Source of the DNA: Shewanella xiamenensis
GTDB taxonomy: Bacteria > Pseudomonadota > Gammaproteobacteria > Enterobacterales > Shewanellaceae
NCBI RefSeq assembly: GCF_014647135.1
Contig: NZ_BMOP01000015.1
Location: forward strand, 38,864 to 102,863
Reading direction: 5' to 3'
DNA: 64,000 bases
Shown here: one piece after another, positions 18,099 to 27,291 of the stretch
Layout: every line of letters starts with the position of its first letter
Numbering within the stretch: the first letter of the stretch is position 1
Program-made: the position numbers and the translations under genes
Notes under the pieces: model-generated
The model's database searches: none
Told to the model about the DNA's origin: nothing
What the model saw: the letters and a program-made list of their open reading frames with translations, nothing else

Positions 18099-18114
18099 TG
18101 GCCTAACGCTTGCT
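18099..18114 (+). promoter_or_regulatory. Sigma-54 (RpoN) promoter of ccoG
   Basis: TGGCCTAACGCTTGCT matches the consensus TGGCACG-N4-TTGCW at both invariant ends, with GG and GC exactly 10 bases apart. A transcript starting about 12 bases on would have a ~30-base leader before ATG 18154. Confidence 0.82.
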
Positions 18115-18153
18115 ATAGGGAGCCGAATCTTATTTAAGCCGTTAGGACAGCAT

Positions 18154-19587
18154 ATGCCCAAGAGTGACACCCAACACAGAGAGAACGCCAAACGTCCCTC
18201 TGCCGAGCAATTTATCCCGGTAAAAAATATCCAGGCGGAAGATAAGCCTGCACACAAAAGCAGTGGCCAGATTCATTTCCGAGAGCAGAAAGGCTATTTT
18301 CAGCGTCTCAGAACCACAATGAATAGCCTGTTAGTACTGCTGTTTTTTGCACTGCCGTTTATTTCATTTGATGGTCGGCAAGCGATACTGCTGGATGTGA
18401 GTCAGCAACAATTCTTCTTTTTTGGCCTCACGTTCTGGCCACAGGATTTCACCTTACTCGCTTGGGTGTTTATTGCCGCGGCTTTTGGCCTCTTTTTTAT
18501 AACCGTGTTTTGGGGACGGGTCTGGTGCGGCTATCTTTGCCCACAAACCGCGTGGACCTTTATGTTTGTCTGGCTCGAAAGCCAAATTGAGGGTAACAGC
18601 AATAAACGTAAGTTGCTCGATAAGGCGCCATGGTCTGCGAGTAAACTCAGTAAAAGAACGCTCAAACACAGCCTGTGGGGATTAGCCGCCTTGATTACTG
18701 GCTGTGGATTTATCAGTTACTTCATCCCAGCCCGTGAACTCTACTTGGATATTTTTACCGGCAACGCCGGCTTTTGGACAACCTGCTGGGTATGGTTTTT
18801 CGCGATTTGCACTTACTTAAACGCTGGCTGGATGCGCGAACAAATGTGCTTACACTGCTGTCCCTATGCGCGTTTTCAGGCCGTGATGTTCGATGCCAAC
18901 ACCAAAACCGTGACCTATGATGCCACACGCGGCGAAGCACGCGGCCCCCGTAAACGCAAGCAACAAACCGAACTCGGTGATTGTGTTGACTGTAACTTAT
19001 GTGTTGAGGTCTGCCCGACGGGGATTGATATTCGCCAAGGCCTTCAATACGAGTGCATTAACTGCGGCGCCTGTGTCGATGCCTGTAATGAAACCATGCA
19101 AAAATTCGACTACAAACAAAACCTAATTAGCTATGTCAGCGAGAATGAATTAAAGGGCATCACCCATTCCAATTTGCGCTCGCCACGCTTTTTAGGTTAC
19201 GGCGCTGCCGTTGTTATTATGTTGGTTGTAATAGGTTTAGATCTCTCCAGTCGCAGTGAGATTCAGCTTAACGTCATTCGCGACAGACAGAGTCTGTACC
19301 GCGAAACCGCCGATAATAAAGTTGAAAATACCTACCAGCTGAAGATCCGTAACAAGACTCAACAAACCAAGCAATACCAACTCGCGGTCAACAGCGAAAT
19401 GCCATTCAGCTTAATTGCCGACCCGGTAATCACCCTCGCGGCGGGTGAACAAGCAGATTACCCCGTGACAGTATTAGCCGATAAGAATGCTATCCCTGCG
19501 GGACGCAAACTTATCGAATTCTCGGTAACCGATGTCAGCGAACCCAAACAAAGCGTCAGCCAAGAAACCGGCTTCTTTAGCCCTTAA
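18154..19587 (+). CDS. ccoG: CcoG-like cytochrome c oxidase accessory protein (FixG/RdxA)
   Basis: 477-aa polyferredoxin membrane protein related to CcoG, which helps mature the copper site of cbb3 oxidase by reducing copper. It has about five membrane segments (first near 56, another near 100), paired-cysteine motifs in the membrane part (WCGYLCPQTAW and LHCCPYARF), then a two-cluster 4Fe-4S ferredoxin domain (CVDCNLCVEVCPTG and CINCGACVDACN). The C-terminal ~120 residues are a periplasmic immunoglobulin-like domain. No ccoNOP or ccoHIS genes adjoin it. Instead it stands alone behind a sigma-54 promoter and activator, so it may be a specialised paralogue. Confidence 0.9.
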   Translation: MPKSDTQHRENAKRPSAEQFIPVKNIQAEDKPAHKSSGQIHFREQKGYFQRLRTTMNSLLVLLFFALPFISFDGRQAILLDVSQQQFFFFGLTFWPQDFTLLAWVFIAAAFGLFFITVFWGRVWCGYLCPQTAWTFMFVWLESQIEGNSNKRKLLDKAPWSASKLSKRTLKHSLWGLAALITGCGFISYFIPARELYLDIFTGNAGFWTTCWVWFFAICTYLNAGWMREQMCLHCCPYARFQAVMFDANTKTVTYDATRGEARGPRKRKQQTELGDCVDCNLCVEVCPTGIDIRQGLQYECINCGACVDACNETMQKFDYKQNLISYVSENELKGITHSNLRSPRFLGYGAAVVIMLVVIGLDLSSRSEIQLNVIRDRQSLYRETADNKVENTYQLKIRNKTQQTKQYQLAVNSEMPFSLIADPVITLAAGEQADYPVTVLADKNAIPAGRKLIEFSVTDVSEPKQSVSQETGFFSP

Positions 19588-19621
19588 TTCATAGCCTCAA
19601 CGCTCCCATTTAGCTGTAGAC

Positions 19622-19662
19622 AACCAATAAGACGCCATCGATTGAGCGTCTTATTGGTTTTT
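19622..19662 (+). terminator. Terminator after ccoG
   Basis: AACCAATAAGACGC and GCGTCTTATTGGTT form a perfect 14-bp stem with a 9-base loop, followed by TTT. Confidence 0.9.
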
Positions 19663-19895
19663 AAAATGGCCACATCCTATTGCGCGCCCTTTTCTTTCCC
19701 CCAATTCAGCTACCAATTGCTATAAAAATGCCCCTAAAACATCAACACGCCCTAATATACCCAAGTTAATAAAGACTTAACTCTACTCCGCCCATATAGA
19801 GTAAAAACACTATTTTTAACATAAAGATAGTAGCAATCTTTGGATAGAATTATTTGGCGATAAAGATTGACCTTATAGGTTGAATCCTTCTAATC

Positions 19896-19910
19896 TAAAC
19901 ACTCGTTTGA
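19896..19910 (+). promoter_or_regulatory. PsrA-like operator before fadD-like gene
   Basis: TAAACACTCGTTTGA fits the PsrA pattern AAAC-N4-GTTTG and lies 46 bases before the start codon. PsrA is a TetR-type repressor of fatty-acid degradation genes in Shewanella and Pseudomonas. It is the only supported element in the 368-base gap after ccoG. Confidence 0.6.
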
Positions 19911-19955
19911 TTTTAAAATAATAATAACGACTAAACCGATTTGAGGTAGTTAGGC

Positions 19956-21560
19956 ATGGCATACGATCAAGAGTCACAACTCGAACTTGGCAAATACTCT
20001 TCACTCATAGACTTAATCGAACGCACTAGCCAACGCTTTGGCGATAAAACCGCATATGCTTGCTTAGGTAAAAGCAGTAGCTTCAATGAGATAGAACGCG
20101 ATTCACGCTATTTTGCCGCCTATTTGCAGAATAACACTAACCTAAAACCTGGCGATCGGATCGCGATTCAATTACCCAATATTACCCAATTCGTCATCGC
20201 CGCCTATGGTGCACTACGAGCAGGCCTGATTCTCGTCAACACTAACCCGCTTTATACTGAACGTGAGCTTATCCATCAGTTTAATGACTCAGGCGCTAAG
20301 GCCTTAGTGGTATTGTCAGATCTGTTGCCAACCCTCGCCAAAGTGGTTGCAACCACACCAATTGAATTGGTGATTTCGACCCACCCGTTAGATCTTATCG
20401 ATCCACAAGTTCAGCCCAAAACGGGGCTTAAAAATGTCGAATTCTGTCACGTATTAAAACAAGGTGCAGAGTTACCATTTACGCGCTTTGTGCCCGCCTT
20501 AGGCGATTTAGCCGCGCTGCAATATACCGGTGGTACAACGGGCCTCTCCAAGGGAGCCATCCTGACCCACGGCAATATGCTCGCCAATGCGGCGCAGGTA
20601 AAATCCCGCATCGGCAGTGTTATCACCGAAGGGGAAGATATTTTTGTCGCGCCACTGCCGATTTACCATATCTACGCCTTTATGGTGAACTTGGTGCTGT
20701 ATTTTGAATGTGGTGGTTGCTCGGTATTAATCCCAAATCCCCGTGATATTAATGGCTTAATCAAGACGCTGGCGAAATACCCCTTCACCGGTTTTGCAGG
20801 GCTTAACACCTTATTTGTCGCCTTGTGTCATCAACCTGAATTTAAAGCGCTGGATTTCAGTCATTTAAAAATCACTATTTCTGGCGGTACAGCGCTGACC
20901 GCTGCCGCAGCCAATCTATGGCAGCAAACCACAGGCAATACCATCAGTGAAGGTTATGGCTTATCCGAGACCTCGCCAGTGATCTCGCTCAATGCACCGG
21001 GATATCAAAAGATTGGCACTATCGGTAAGCCCGTTCTCGGCACTGAGGTCAAACTGTTAGACGAAAACGGTAATGAAGTCGCGCAAGGGGAAGCCGGTGA
21101 GCTCGCCGCCCGTGGCCCACAGGTGATGCTAGGTTATTGGAATAATCCCCAAGAAACGGCTAATGTGATGACGGCTGATGGTTTCTTTAAAACGGGGGAT
21201 ATTGCGATTCTGAACGAGGAAGGCTTCCATCAAATCGTTGATCGCAAAAAGGATATGATTATTGTCTCTGGCTTTAACGTCTATCCTAATGAAGTCGAAA
21301 ACGTGCTTGCTAGCCACCCAAATATCATCGAATGCGCCGTAGTTGGCGTAAAGGATGAGCACTCTGGAGAAGCAGTCAAAGCCTGTATCGTACTCAAGGA
21401 TGACAGCCAAGACCCTGAACTGATGAAAACCGCCATTCTCAACTTCTGCCGCGAGCAACTCACTGCCTACAAACTGCCTAAGTTAATTGAATTTATGCCG
21501 CAGCTACCTAAGAGTACTGTGGGTAAAATTCTGCGCAGAGAGCTTAAAAATCAGCCTTAA
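19956..21560 (+). CDS. fadD: Long-chain acyl-CoA synthetase (FadD-like AMP-binding ligase)
   Basis: 534-aa adenylate-forming enzyme that joins fatty acids to CoA via an acyl-AMP, probably at the inner face of the membrane. Marks are the P-loop YTGGTTGLSKGAILTHGN near 190, the EGYGLSETSPV motif near 330, and GWFKTGD-like DGFFKTGDIA at ~410. The adenylation lysine lies in KSTVGKILRREL at the C terminus. Length is near E. coli FadD (561 aa). The PsrA-like site upstream fits a fatty-acid catabolic role. Chain-length preference is inferred; other acyl-CoA ligases of this family remain possible. Confidence 0.88.
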   Translation: MAYDQESQLELGKYSSLIDLIERTSQRFGDKTAYACLGKSSSFNEIERDSRYFAAYLQNNTNLKPGDRIAIQLPNITQFVIAAYGALRAGLILVNTNPLYTERELIHQFNDSGAKALVVLSDLLPTLAKVVATTPIELVISTHPLDLIDPQVQPKTGLKNVEFCHVLKQGAELPFTRFVPALGDLAALQYTGGTTGLSKGAILTHGNMLANAAQVKSRIGSVITEGEDIFVAPLPIYHIYAFMVNLVLYFECGGCSVLIPNPRDINGLIKTLAKYPFTGFAGLNTLFVALCHQPEFKALDFSHLKITISGGTALTAAAANLWQQTTGNTISEGYGLSETSPVISLNAPGYQKIGTIGKPVLGTEVKLLDENGNEVAQGEAGELAARGPQVMLGYWNNPQETANVMTADGFFKTGDIAILNEEGFHQIVDRKKDMIIVSGFNVYPNEVENVLASHPNIIECAVVGVKDEHSGEAVKACIVLKDDSQDPELMKTAILNFCREQLTAYKLPKLIEFMPQLPKSTVGKILRRELKNQP

Positions 21561-21600
21561 ACTTGGCTAAAAATCAGTTAATTTGAGCAGTCTTAAATCC

Positions 21601-21638
21601 AAAATAAAACCCCAGGTAGCACTCTGGGGTTTTATTTG
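21601..21638. terminator. Bidirectional terminator
   Basis: AAAATAAAACCCCAG pairs with CTGGGGTTTTATTT around an 8-base loop between two convergent genes. Confidence 0.92.
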
Positions 21639-21659
21639 AGCCTTTTTTAAATCCAAGTC

Positions 21660-23519
21660 TTACTCGCTCAATGGGTTAACCTCATCCGTTAGCAGCTGCA
21701 AACTGGCAAACTCGCGATATAGATCATTGGTTTGCATTAGAGTTTGATGCTTACCACTGGCAACAATTCGCCCCTTATCAAACACAATAATTCGATCGGC
21801 ATTAATTACGGTTGCAAGCCTATGGGCGATGATCAGCGTAGTTTTACCCGACATTAACTCATCAAGCGCCTGCTTCACTTTTTGCTCACTCAAGGCATCG
21901 AGTGCACTGGTGGCCTCATCGAGTAATAGGATGGGTCTGTCGGCTAAAATGGCCCTCGCAATAGCAATCCGTTGTTTTTGCCCGCCGGATAAACGCACAC
22001 CACGCTCACCCAAATAGGTTTGATAACCTTCATTAAATTCACTGATAAACTCATGGGCACGGGCCGCAATACAGGCATCAATCACTTCCTGCTCGCTGGC
22101 ATCAACGCGGCCATAGCGCACATTTTCCAGCACACTGGTGGCAAAAATCACTGAGTCCTGCGGCACCAGCGCAAACTGCGCCCGCAAATCCTGTGGTGAA
22201 AGCGCAGCAATATCAATCCCATCCAATAAGATACTGCCCGATGAAGGCACATAAAACCGCTGTAATAACTGAAATAGCGTGCTCTTGCCGGCACCACTCG
22301 GGCCGACCAAAGCCACCCGCTCGCCGGCATTTATTACAAGGTCTAAGTCGCTGAGCACTAACTGAGTTTGCTCGGGATAATGGAAGTTAAGTTGTTGCAG
22401 TTGCAGCTCGCCGCATACTTTATCTGGCAGGGTTTTAGGCACCAGCGGCGCCGGAATATCGACCTCAGTTTCGGCTAATTCGATTAAGCGTTCTGCGGCG
22501 CCCGAGGCGCGTTGGATTTCCCCGACCACTTCACTAATGGTCGCAACCGCGCCTGCCACCATCACGGCATAAAACATAAAGGCTGAGAGTTCGCCGCCCG
22601 TCATCTTACCCGACATCACATCGTGGGCGCCGACCCAAGTCACTAGCGCAATGGCAGCAATACTGAGGAACATCACTGAAGAAATCAGCAGCGCGCGGTA
22701 ACGAATGCGGCCGCTGGCGGCGGTCATCACATCTTCGACACGGCCGTTAAATAAAATGCGGTCCTTATCCTCATGGCCATAGGCCTGCACTGTGTGGATC
22801 TCATGCAAAGTTTCATCCACATAGGCACCGAGATCCGCCACCCTATCTTGGCTCTCGCGCGCTAAGGTGCGCACCTTTCTGCCAAAGAAACCGACAGGCC
22901 CCAACACCAAAGGCACGGCCAGTAACACCAGTAGTGTCATCTTCACGCTGGTGATCCCCATCATCGCCAGCCCACCAATAACCGTCACGCCGGAGCGCAG
23001 TGCCATAGAAAGACTCGAGCCGACAACGGTTTGCAGTAAGGTTGAATCGGCGGTAAAACGCGAAATCACCTCACCAGTGCGCACCTTGGCATAAAATGCC
23101 GGAGATAATTTAAGTAATTGATTATAAACCGCAAGCCGAATATCAGCACTGACACGCTCCCCAAGCCATGTCATCAGATAAAAACGGCAAAACACCGCAG
23201 TGCCACTCACTGCGGTGATGAGCAACACCAATAGAATAATTTCATTCAGCCGCTGGGCGTTATCCTTAATAAAACCTTCGTCCACCATCAGCCGCACGCC
23301 CTGCCCGAGGGATAGCCAGGCCAAGGAACCAATCAACAGAAATACAATCGCCGCTACCACCCGCAGGCGATAGGGCTTAAGAAATTGCCAAAGCCAGGGC
23401 AATACCGCCCGTTGGCGAATCGAAGAATTAGCAGCGTTGTGAGACATAGTGGACTCTGATAATGATCGTGGGGGAAGTGTACTCGATTCTGTAGGCTCAG
23501 TTAGCGATTTGTTCACCAT
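21660..23519 (-). CDS. ABC half-transporter, MsbA/LmrA type (fused permease and ATPase)
   Basis: 619-aa inner-membrane exporter subunit expected to work as a homodimer. Six membrane helices fill residues ~40-330, followed by an ATPase with Walker A GPSGAGKST near 395, signature LSGGQKQR near 500 and Walker B LLLDEATSALD just after. The layout is that of lipid or multidrug exporters; the substrate is unknown, and genuine msbA normally neighbours lpxK, absent here. The frame is open further upstream, but the ATG at 23519 follows AAGGAT and is the best start. An ATG at 23447 is a weaker alternative. Confidence 0.88.
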   Translation of the reverse strand: MVNKSLTEPTESSTLPPRSLSESTMSHNAANSSIRQRAVLPWLWQFLKPYRLRVVAAIVFLLIGSLAWLSLGQGVRLMVDEGFIKDNAQRLNEIILLVLLITAVSGTAVFCRFYLMTWLGERVSADIRLAVYNQLLKLSPAFYAKVRTGEVISRFTADSTLLQTVVGSSLSMALRSGVTVIGGLAMMGITSVKMTLLVLLAVPLVLGPVGFFGRKVRTLARESQDRVADLGAYVDETLHEIHTVQAYGHEDKDRILFNGRVEDVMTAASGRIRYRALLISSVMFLSIAAIALVTWVGAHDVMSGKMTGGELSAFMFYAVMVAGAVATISEVVGEIQRASGAAERLIELAETEVDIPAPLVPKTLPDKVCGELQLQQLNFHYPEQTQLVLSDLDLVINAGERVALVGPSGAGKSTLFQLLQRFYVPSSGSILLDGIDIAALSPQDLRAQFALVPQDSVIFATSVLENVRYGRVDASEQEVIDACIAARAHEFISEFNEGYQTYLGERGVRLSGGQKQRIAIARAILADRPILLLDEATSALDALSEQKVKQALDELMSGKTTLIIAHRLATVINADRIIVFDKGRIVASGKHQTLMQTNDLYREFASLQLLTDEVNPLSE

Positions 23520-23776
23520 TGATATCCTTAGGCTTATATGCTCATCAACCTTAGCACATGCGAGTATCAACAGAGCATACCCGAAAGCCCTCATGATAAA
23601 CAAAATGACATTAGCAAGGCGGGCAATAACAAACGATAAAGGCAAAATGCTTTGAGGAATATAACAATAAACCCGCCTAGAGAGCGGGTTTATGCTTGCG
23701 CCTTAAGTCGGTCAAGCTCAAGGCACAGATTTTCAAAATATAAGTCTTCAAGACACAGTGTTTACGCTACAAGCAC

Positions 23777-24334
23777 TTAAGCTACCTGCATATCTTCGGG
23801 CGCTTTAGGTGTGCCATGGTGGCCATCACGCTTCCAGTTAACATCGAGTAATTCACTGCCCGTCAGACTAAAGGCCTGGCCAAAACCTTTGACATACAAT
23901 CCCTGATGGGGCGCTAACTTATATAGATTAAAGTCCGTCAGTGCCGCGAGATTATCGGACATTTCGCCAAAGCGTTTTGATAACAAGCTGACACCCTTAC
24001 TAAAGGTGGGTGTATCCCGCTCAACCGCTTGAGCCAAAGCGTCGAAGGTGAGGCGTTTACGGGCGAATACCGACTTAGCTTCGGCTTCATCCTCCACCAG
24101 CATGACAGACACTTTGGTCGACTGCTTAAGGTTGTGGCCGTGACGCGCTAAGTCACTCACTAAGATGTAAAATCCATCGTCTGCTAAGGCAAATGGCGCG
24201 TAACTGGCATTAGGTTGACCATCGGTATCGACGGTGGCGAGTTGTAAGGTTTTACGTTGCTGTTTAAAGACCTCTATTTCAGGTAACAGTTTGTCCCTTA
24301 AACGCTGTTCTTGCTCGGAAATGTCAGGCTTCAT
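23777..24334 (-). CDS. hugZ: Heme utilisation protein HugZ/HutZ
   Basis: 185-aa protein with a split-barrel flavin-reductase-like fold, matching the HugZ/HutZ family that binds and degrades heme in the cytoplasm to free iron. Visible marks are the N-terminal barrel strands (RKTLQLATVDTDGQPNASYA) and the histidine-bearing C-terminal segment WKRDGHHGT, where family heme ligands lie. It follows hugX by 33 bases in the order receptor-hugX-hugZ, the usual heme-utilisation operon. Confidence 0.9.
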   Translation of the reverse strand: MKPDISEQEQRLRDKLLPEIEVFKQQRKTLQLATVDTDGQPNASYAPFALADDGFYILVSDLARHGHNLKQSTKVSVMLVEDEAEAKSVFARKRLTFDALAQAVERDTPTFSKGVSLLSKRFGEMSDNLAALTDFNLYKLAPHQGLYVKGFGQAFSLTGSELLDVNWKRDGHHGTPKAPEDMQVA

Positions 24335-24367
24335 ATTGGTTTCCTCAATAAATTACGTTCATCAATG

Positions 24368-24928
24368 TTAATCAGCAAAGGTAGCGGCCAGCGCTTTAAA
24401 ACGGCGCACTTGCTCAGGAAAAAGCACTCTTTGCTTGTCACGTCCTAAATAAACTTTAAATACCACTTCCCCCTGAGGTCCAAAAAAGTTAATGGAATGG
24501 CTCTCGCTGCCCATAAAAGGTCTGCTGATCAAAGCTATCGCCCGCATGCCATCCAATTTAAGATGGCCATGTAAGCCATCCCCTTTGCTGTAGAGGTTGT
24601 AGTAACCATGGGCAAATTTTCCTTGGGGAAAATCGCCTTTAAATTCAAATACACTGCCCGAAAGCATCACTATGGTGGTTAACGAACCCCACTCGGGTAA
24701 GCTTTGTAGTAACTCGTACATATGGGCCAAAGGTAAAAACACTCGCTGCGCTTTAGGTAAGGCGGTAACCACCTCAAGCTCGGCAATCCCTAACTCACTG
24801 GCCAATTGTGCAGGCATTAAATCTGGTTGAGTTTCAAATCGTTGCCGCAACATTTGCTGGGTTTCAGCATTTGAATCTCGGCGACTCAGCACGTTATCCG
24901 TGTTTTCAATGTCGACTGTTTGGGTCAT
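24368..24928 (-). CDS. hugX: Heme utilisation carrier HugX/HutX
   Basis: 186-aa cytosolic protein of the HutX/ChuX family, which binds heme and hands it to HutZ. The pattern LPEWGSLTTIVMLSGSVFEF, GKFAHGYYNLYS and ISRPFMGSESHSINFFGPQG is family-like. The N-terminal 30 residues are polar and variable. It sits between the receptor (24 bases upstream) and hugZ, so the three are probably one Fur-controlled transcript. Confidence 0.9.
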   Translation of the reverse strand: MTQTVDIENTDNVLSRRDSNAETQQMLRQRFETQPDLMPAQLASELGIAELEVVTALPKAQRVFLPLAHMYELLQSLPEWGSLTTIVMLSGSVFEFKGDFPQGKFAHGYYNLYSKGDGLHGHLKLDGMRAIALISRPFMGSESHSINFFGPQGEVVFKVYLGRDKQRVLFPEQVRRFKALAATFAD

Positions 24929-24952
24929 TCCGAAAATCCTCTATCCCAAGGT

Positions 24953-27046
24953 TTAGAACATGTAGCGTGCAGACAGCTTCATATTACGGCCGGGCTGATA
25001 CAAGGTTTGCCATGCCTGCTGATATTTCTCATCACCAATGTTTTCAATGGCAAAATCAACTCTCAGGCCCGACATCACGCCCATCGCAGGCTCCCAAGCA
25101 AGGTACACATCCCACAGGGTATAGTCGTCATACTTAGCAACACTGTAGCCTGTAGGTGTATTCGCTTGGCTGGCGACATAGGTCACTCGGGTGCCGAGTT
25201 TCATATCGCCTTCCATGATGCCTTGGGATAAGTCGACATTAAACTTATTGGCTGGCATCCCTTCGATATAATCGCCAGTGTTACGGTCTTCTCCGCGGGT
25301 TTGACCATAATTCATCGCTAAACGCGTTTGTCCGATGCGATAACGACCGCTGAGCTCAAAGCCCGTTAATTGAGCGTCTTCCACGTTGTTCCACGAGGTT
25401 GTTTGCTCAAGTCCTGGAATCCCACGATATGGATTAGAGACTTGCTGAACAATAAAATCGTCCACATCGTTACGGAAGATGTTTAAGGTAATCGCTAACT
25501 CATCATCACCCGCTAAGTCATTGAAGCGAAAGTCAGCTTTAAGCTCTTTATTACGCGCCACTTCAGACTTTAGGTCAGGATTCGTCGCAAAGGTGTTACA
25601 TAACCCTTTGGGTAAAAAACCCGGTATTGGCGGAATGCAGTAATGGGTACCGCTAGAGAACATTTCCTCCACCGTCGGCGCTCGGAAGGCCTGATCATAG
25701 CGCGCACTTAAGGTCAGCCATGGCTGCGTTTGCCAACTTAATCCAAGTGAAGGAGATAGCTCAGTATCATCAGCAGATGCATTCAGGTTATGACTCTCGT
25801 TTTTAAAACTGTCATAACGCAAAGCAGCATCGAGGTTTACCGTTTGTGTCAGTTGCACATCCGCCCGAGTAAAAGCTCCCCATACCGTTGTTTCGCCATC
25901 AATATCCTCAGGACGCTGCCCAACCTGTCCCTTATCGTCTCTAACGGTTTTAAGGGTATCGCGATAGCCATCCACACCGTAGGTCAACTTAGTGTTACCG
26001 AGTTGAGAACTATTGTTCACATTAACGCCAACGGTGCGGTATTCAGTGCTATCTAATTGGCCTTTAGTGACGCGGTCTTCATCGTAATCTGTGCTATTCC
26101 AATAAACCTGCACATGAGTATCCAAATAAGGATTATTGGCTGGCGCTAAGCTGTAATTGAGGGTGATATTTTGATCGTCCGTTTTGCGGCGCACTAAAGG
26201 CACTGAGCTACTCACAGCCGCAGAAGGATTACTTGGCACCAATTCATTAATCTTGTTAACTCTTGCCGATAACGCTAAGCGCGAGGCTTCATCAGCCTGC
26301 CAGCCGAATTTAGCCAATCCACTGCTTCCTGAAGAAGCACTGTTGACTAAGGTTTCATCATTGCCGGTATTAATATTATTGGAATCAACATAACTGCCAT
26401 TGAGCAACCAATCGACTGTTGCTTGCTGGCCATAGACTGCGGCGCTGGTTTTAGTGCGGTCGCCATTGGTGTCATAGCCTTGCTTGACATAACCACCAAA
26501 GGTTTCATTTGGCGCTAAAAAATCCTGAGCAGACTTAGTATTTTGTGCAACAACACCGCCGAGGGCACCACTGCCCCACAAACTACTGGCAGGACCACGG
26601 ATCACCTCGATAGATTTAAGTAGTTCAGGGTCCATAAAATAGGAACCGCGATGGCCCGAACTGGTATTTTGCCTCGCACCATCGATCGTTTGTAAAACAC
26701 GATCACCGCTTAAACCACGAATTTCGACGCCCTGAGAGGTCGCTCTTGGGCCATTTGTTAAGTTAATATTCGCTTCGTTTTTTAATACTTCGGCAACCGA
26801 TGAGGCCTGTGAAACGTTAAGCTGCTCTTCTGCGACAACAGCAACACTTCGACTGGTTTCAGACACTTTCTCACTCAAACGCGTCGCACTCACTAACACT
26901 TCATCAAATTCAGTTTCGACCACCCCCTGTTCAGCACTCTTCTGCACCGCAGTGGGTTTGACGCCTTCTTCAGCCGCTAACGCAAAACTTAGCGCCGTAC
27001 TACTTAGTGCCATCGCAACGGCGATCACTAACGGCTTTTTGTTCAT
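24953..27046 (-). CDS. hugA: TonB-dependent heme receptor HugA
   Basis: 697-aa outer-membrane receptor importing heme. It has a signal peptide (cleavage near AAEEG, residue ~25), a TonB box region (FDEVLVSATRLSEK near 50), a plug domain with VIRGPASSLWGSGALGG near 130-150, and a 22-strand barrel ending in an aromatic residue (SARYMF). A FRAPTVEEMF segment matches heme/hemoglobin receptors. Cysteine pair CIPPIPGFLPKGLC in an outer loop is notable. It is divergent from tonB across a Fur box and heads hugA-hugX-hugZ. Confidence 0.93.
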   Translation of the reverse strand: MNKKPLVIAVAMALSSTALSFALAAEEGVKPTAVQKSAEQGVVETEFDEVLVSATRLSEKVSETSRSVAVVAEEQLNVSQASSVAEVLKNEANINLTNGPRATSQGVEIRGLSGDRVLQTIDGARQNTSSGHRGSYFMDPELLKSIEVIRGPASSLWGSGALGGVVAQNTKSAQDFLAPNETFGGYVKQGYDTNGDRTKTSAAVYGQQATVDWLLNGSYVDSNNINTGNDETLVNSASSGSSGLAKFGWQADEASRLALSARVNKINELVPSNPSAAVSSSVPLVRRKTDDQNITLNYSLAPANNPYLDTHVQVYWNSTDYDEDRVTKGQLDSTEYRTVGVNVNNSSQLGNTKLTYGVDGYRDTLKTVRDDKGQVGQRPEDIDGETTVWGAFTRADVQLTQTVNLDAALRYDSFKNESHNLNASADDTELSPSLGLSWQTQPWLTLSARYDQAFRAPTVEEMFSSGTHYCIPPIPGFLPKGLCNTFATNPDLKSEVARNKELKADFRFNDLAGDDELAITLNIFRNDVDDFIVQQVSNPYRGIPGLEQTTSWNNVEDAQLTGFELSGRYRIGQTRLAMNYGQTRGEDRNTGDYIEGMPANKFNVDLSQGIMEGDMKLGTRVTYVASQANTPTGYSVAKYDDYTLWDVYLAWEPAMGVMSGLRVDFAIENIGDEKYQQAWQTLYQPGRNMKLSARYMF

Positions 27047-27192
27047 ATTATCTTCCTCAAATTATTAATTTTATTAATCAATTAGTATCTAAAAAGACCC
27101 GTAACAGTCATTCGCCTACCTTGGCATTTTGCTAGTTTTTTGAGCATTCACTTTAGCAATTGCAGGCACTCTAACTGAGAATATAAAATTGA

Positions 27193-27211
27193 TCAAATGA
27201 AAATCATTATC
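27193..27211. promoter_or_regulatory. Fur box between hugA and the tonB operon
   Basis: The 19-mer matches the Fur consensus at 14-15 positions, with a perfect AATCATTATC half, and lies in the only space between the divergent hugA and tonB genes, able to control both. Iron-repressed expression follows from this placement. Confidence 0.85.
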
Positions 27212-27291
27212 ATTTGCGATCTTATTTATATTTGTGTATCTTAATTAGCAATGATTGATGAGTGAATGCTTTGGGAATGGGAAGGTTTGCC

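Noticed and set aside
23456..23471. Fur-like GATAATGATCG stretch
   Set aside because: It lies in the coding start region of the ABC half-transporter and matches only half of a Fur box.
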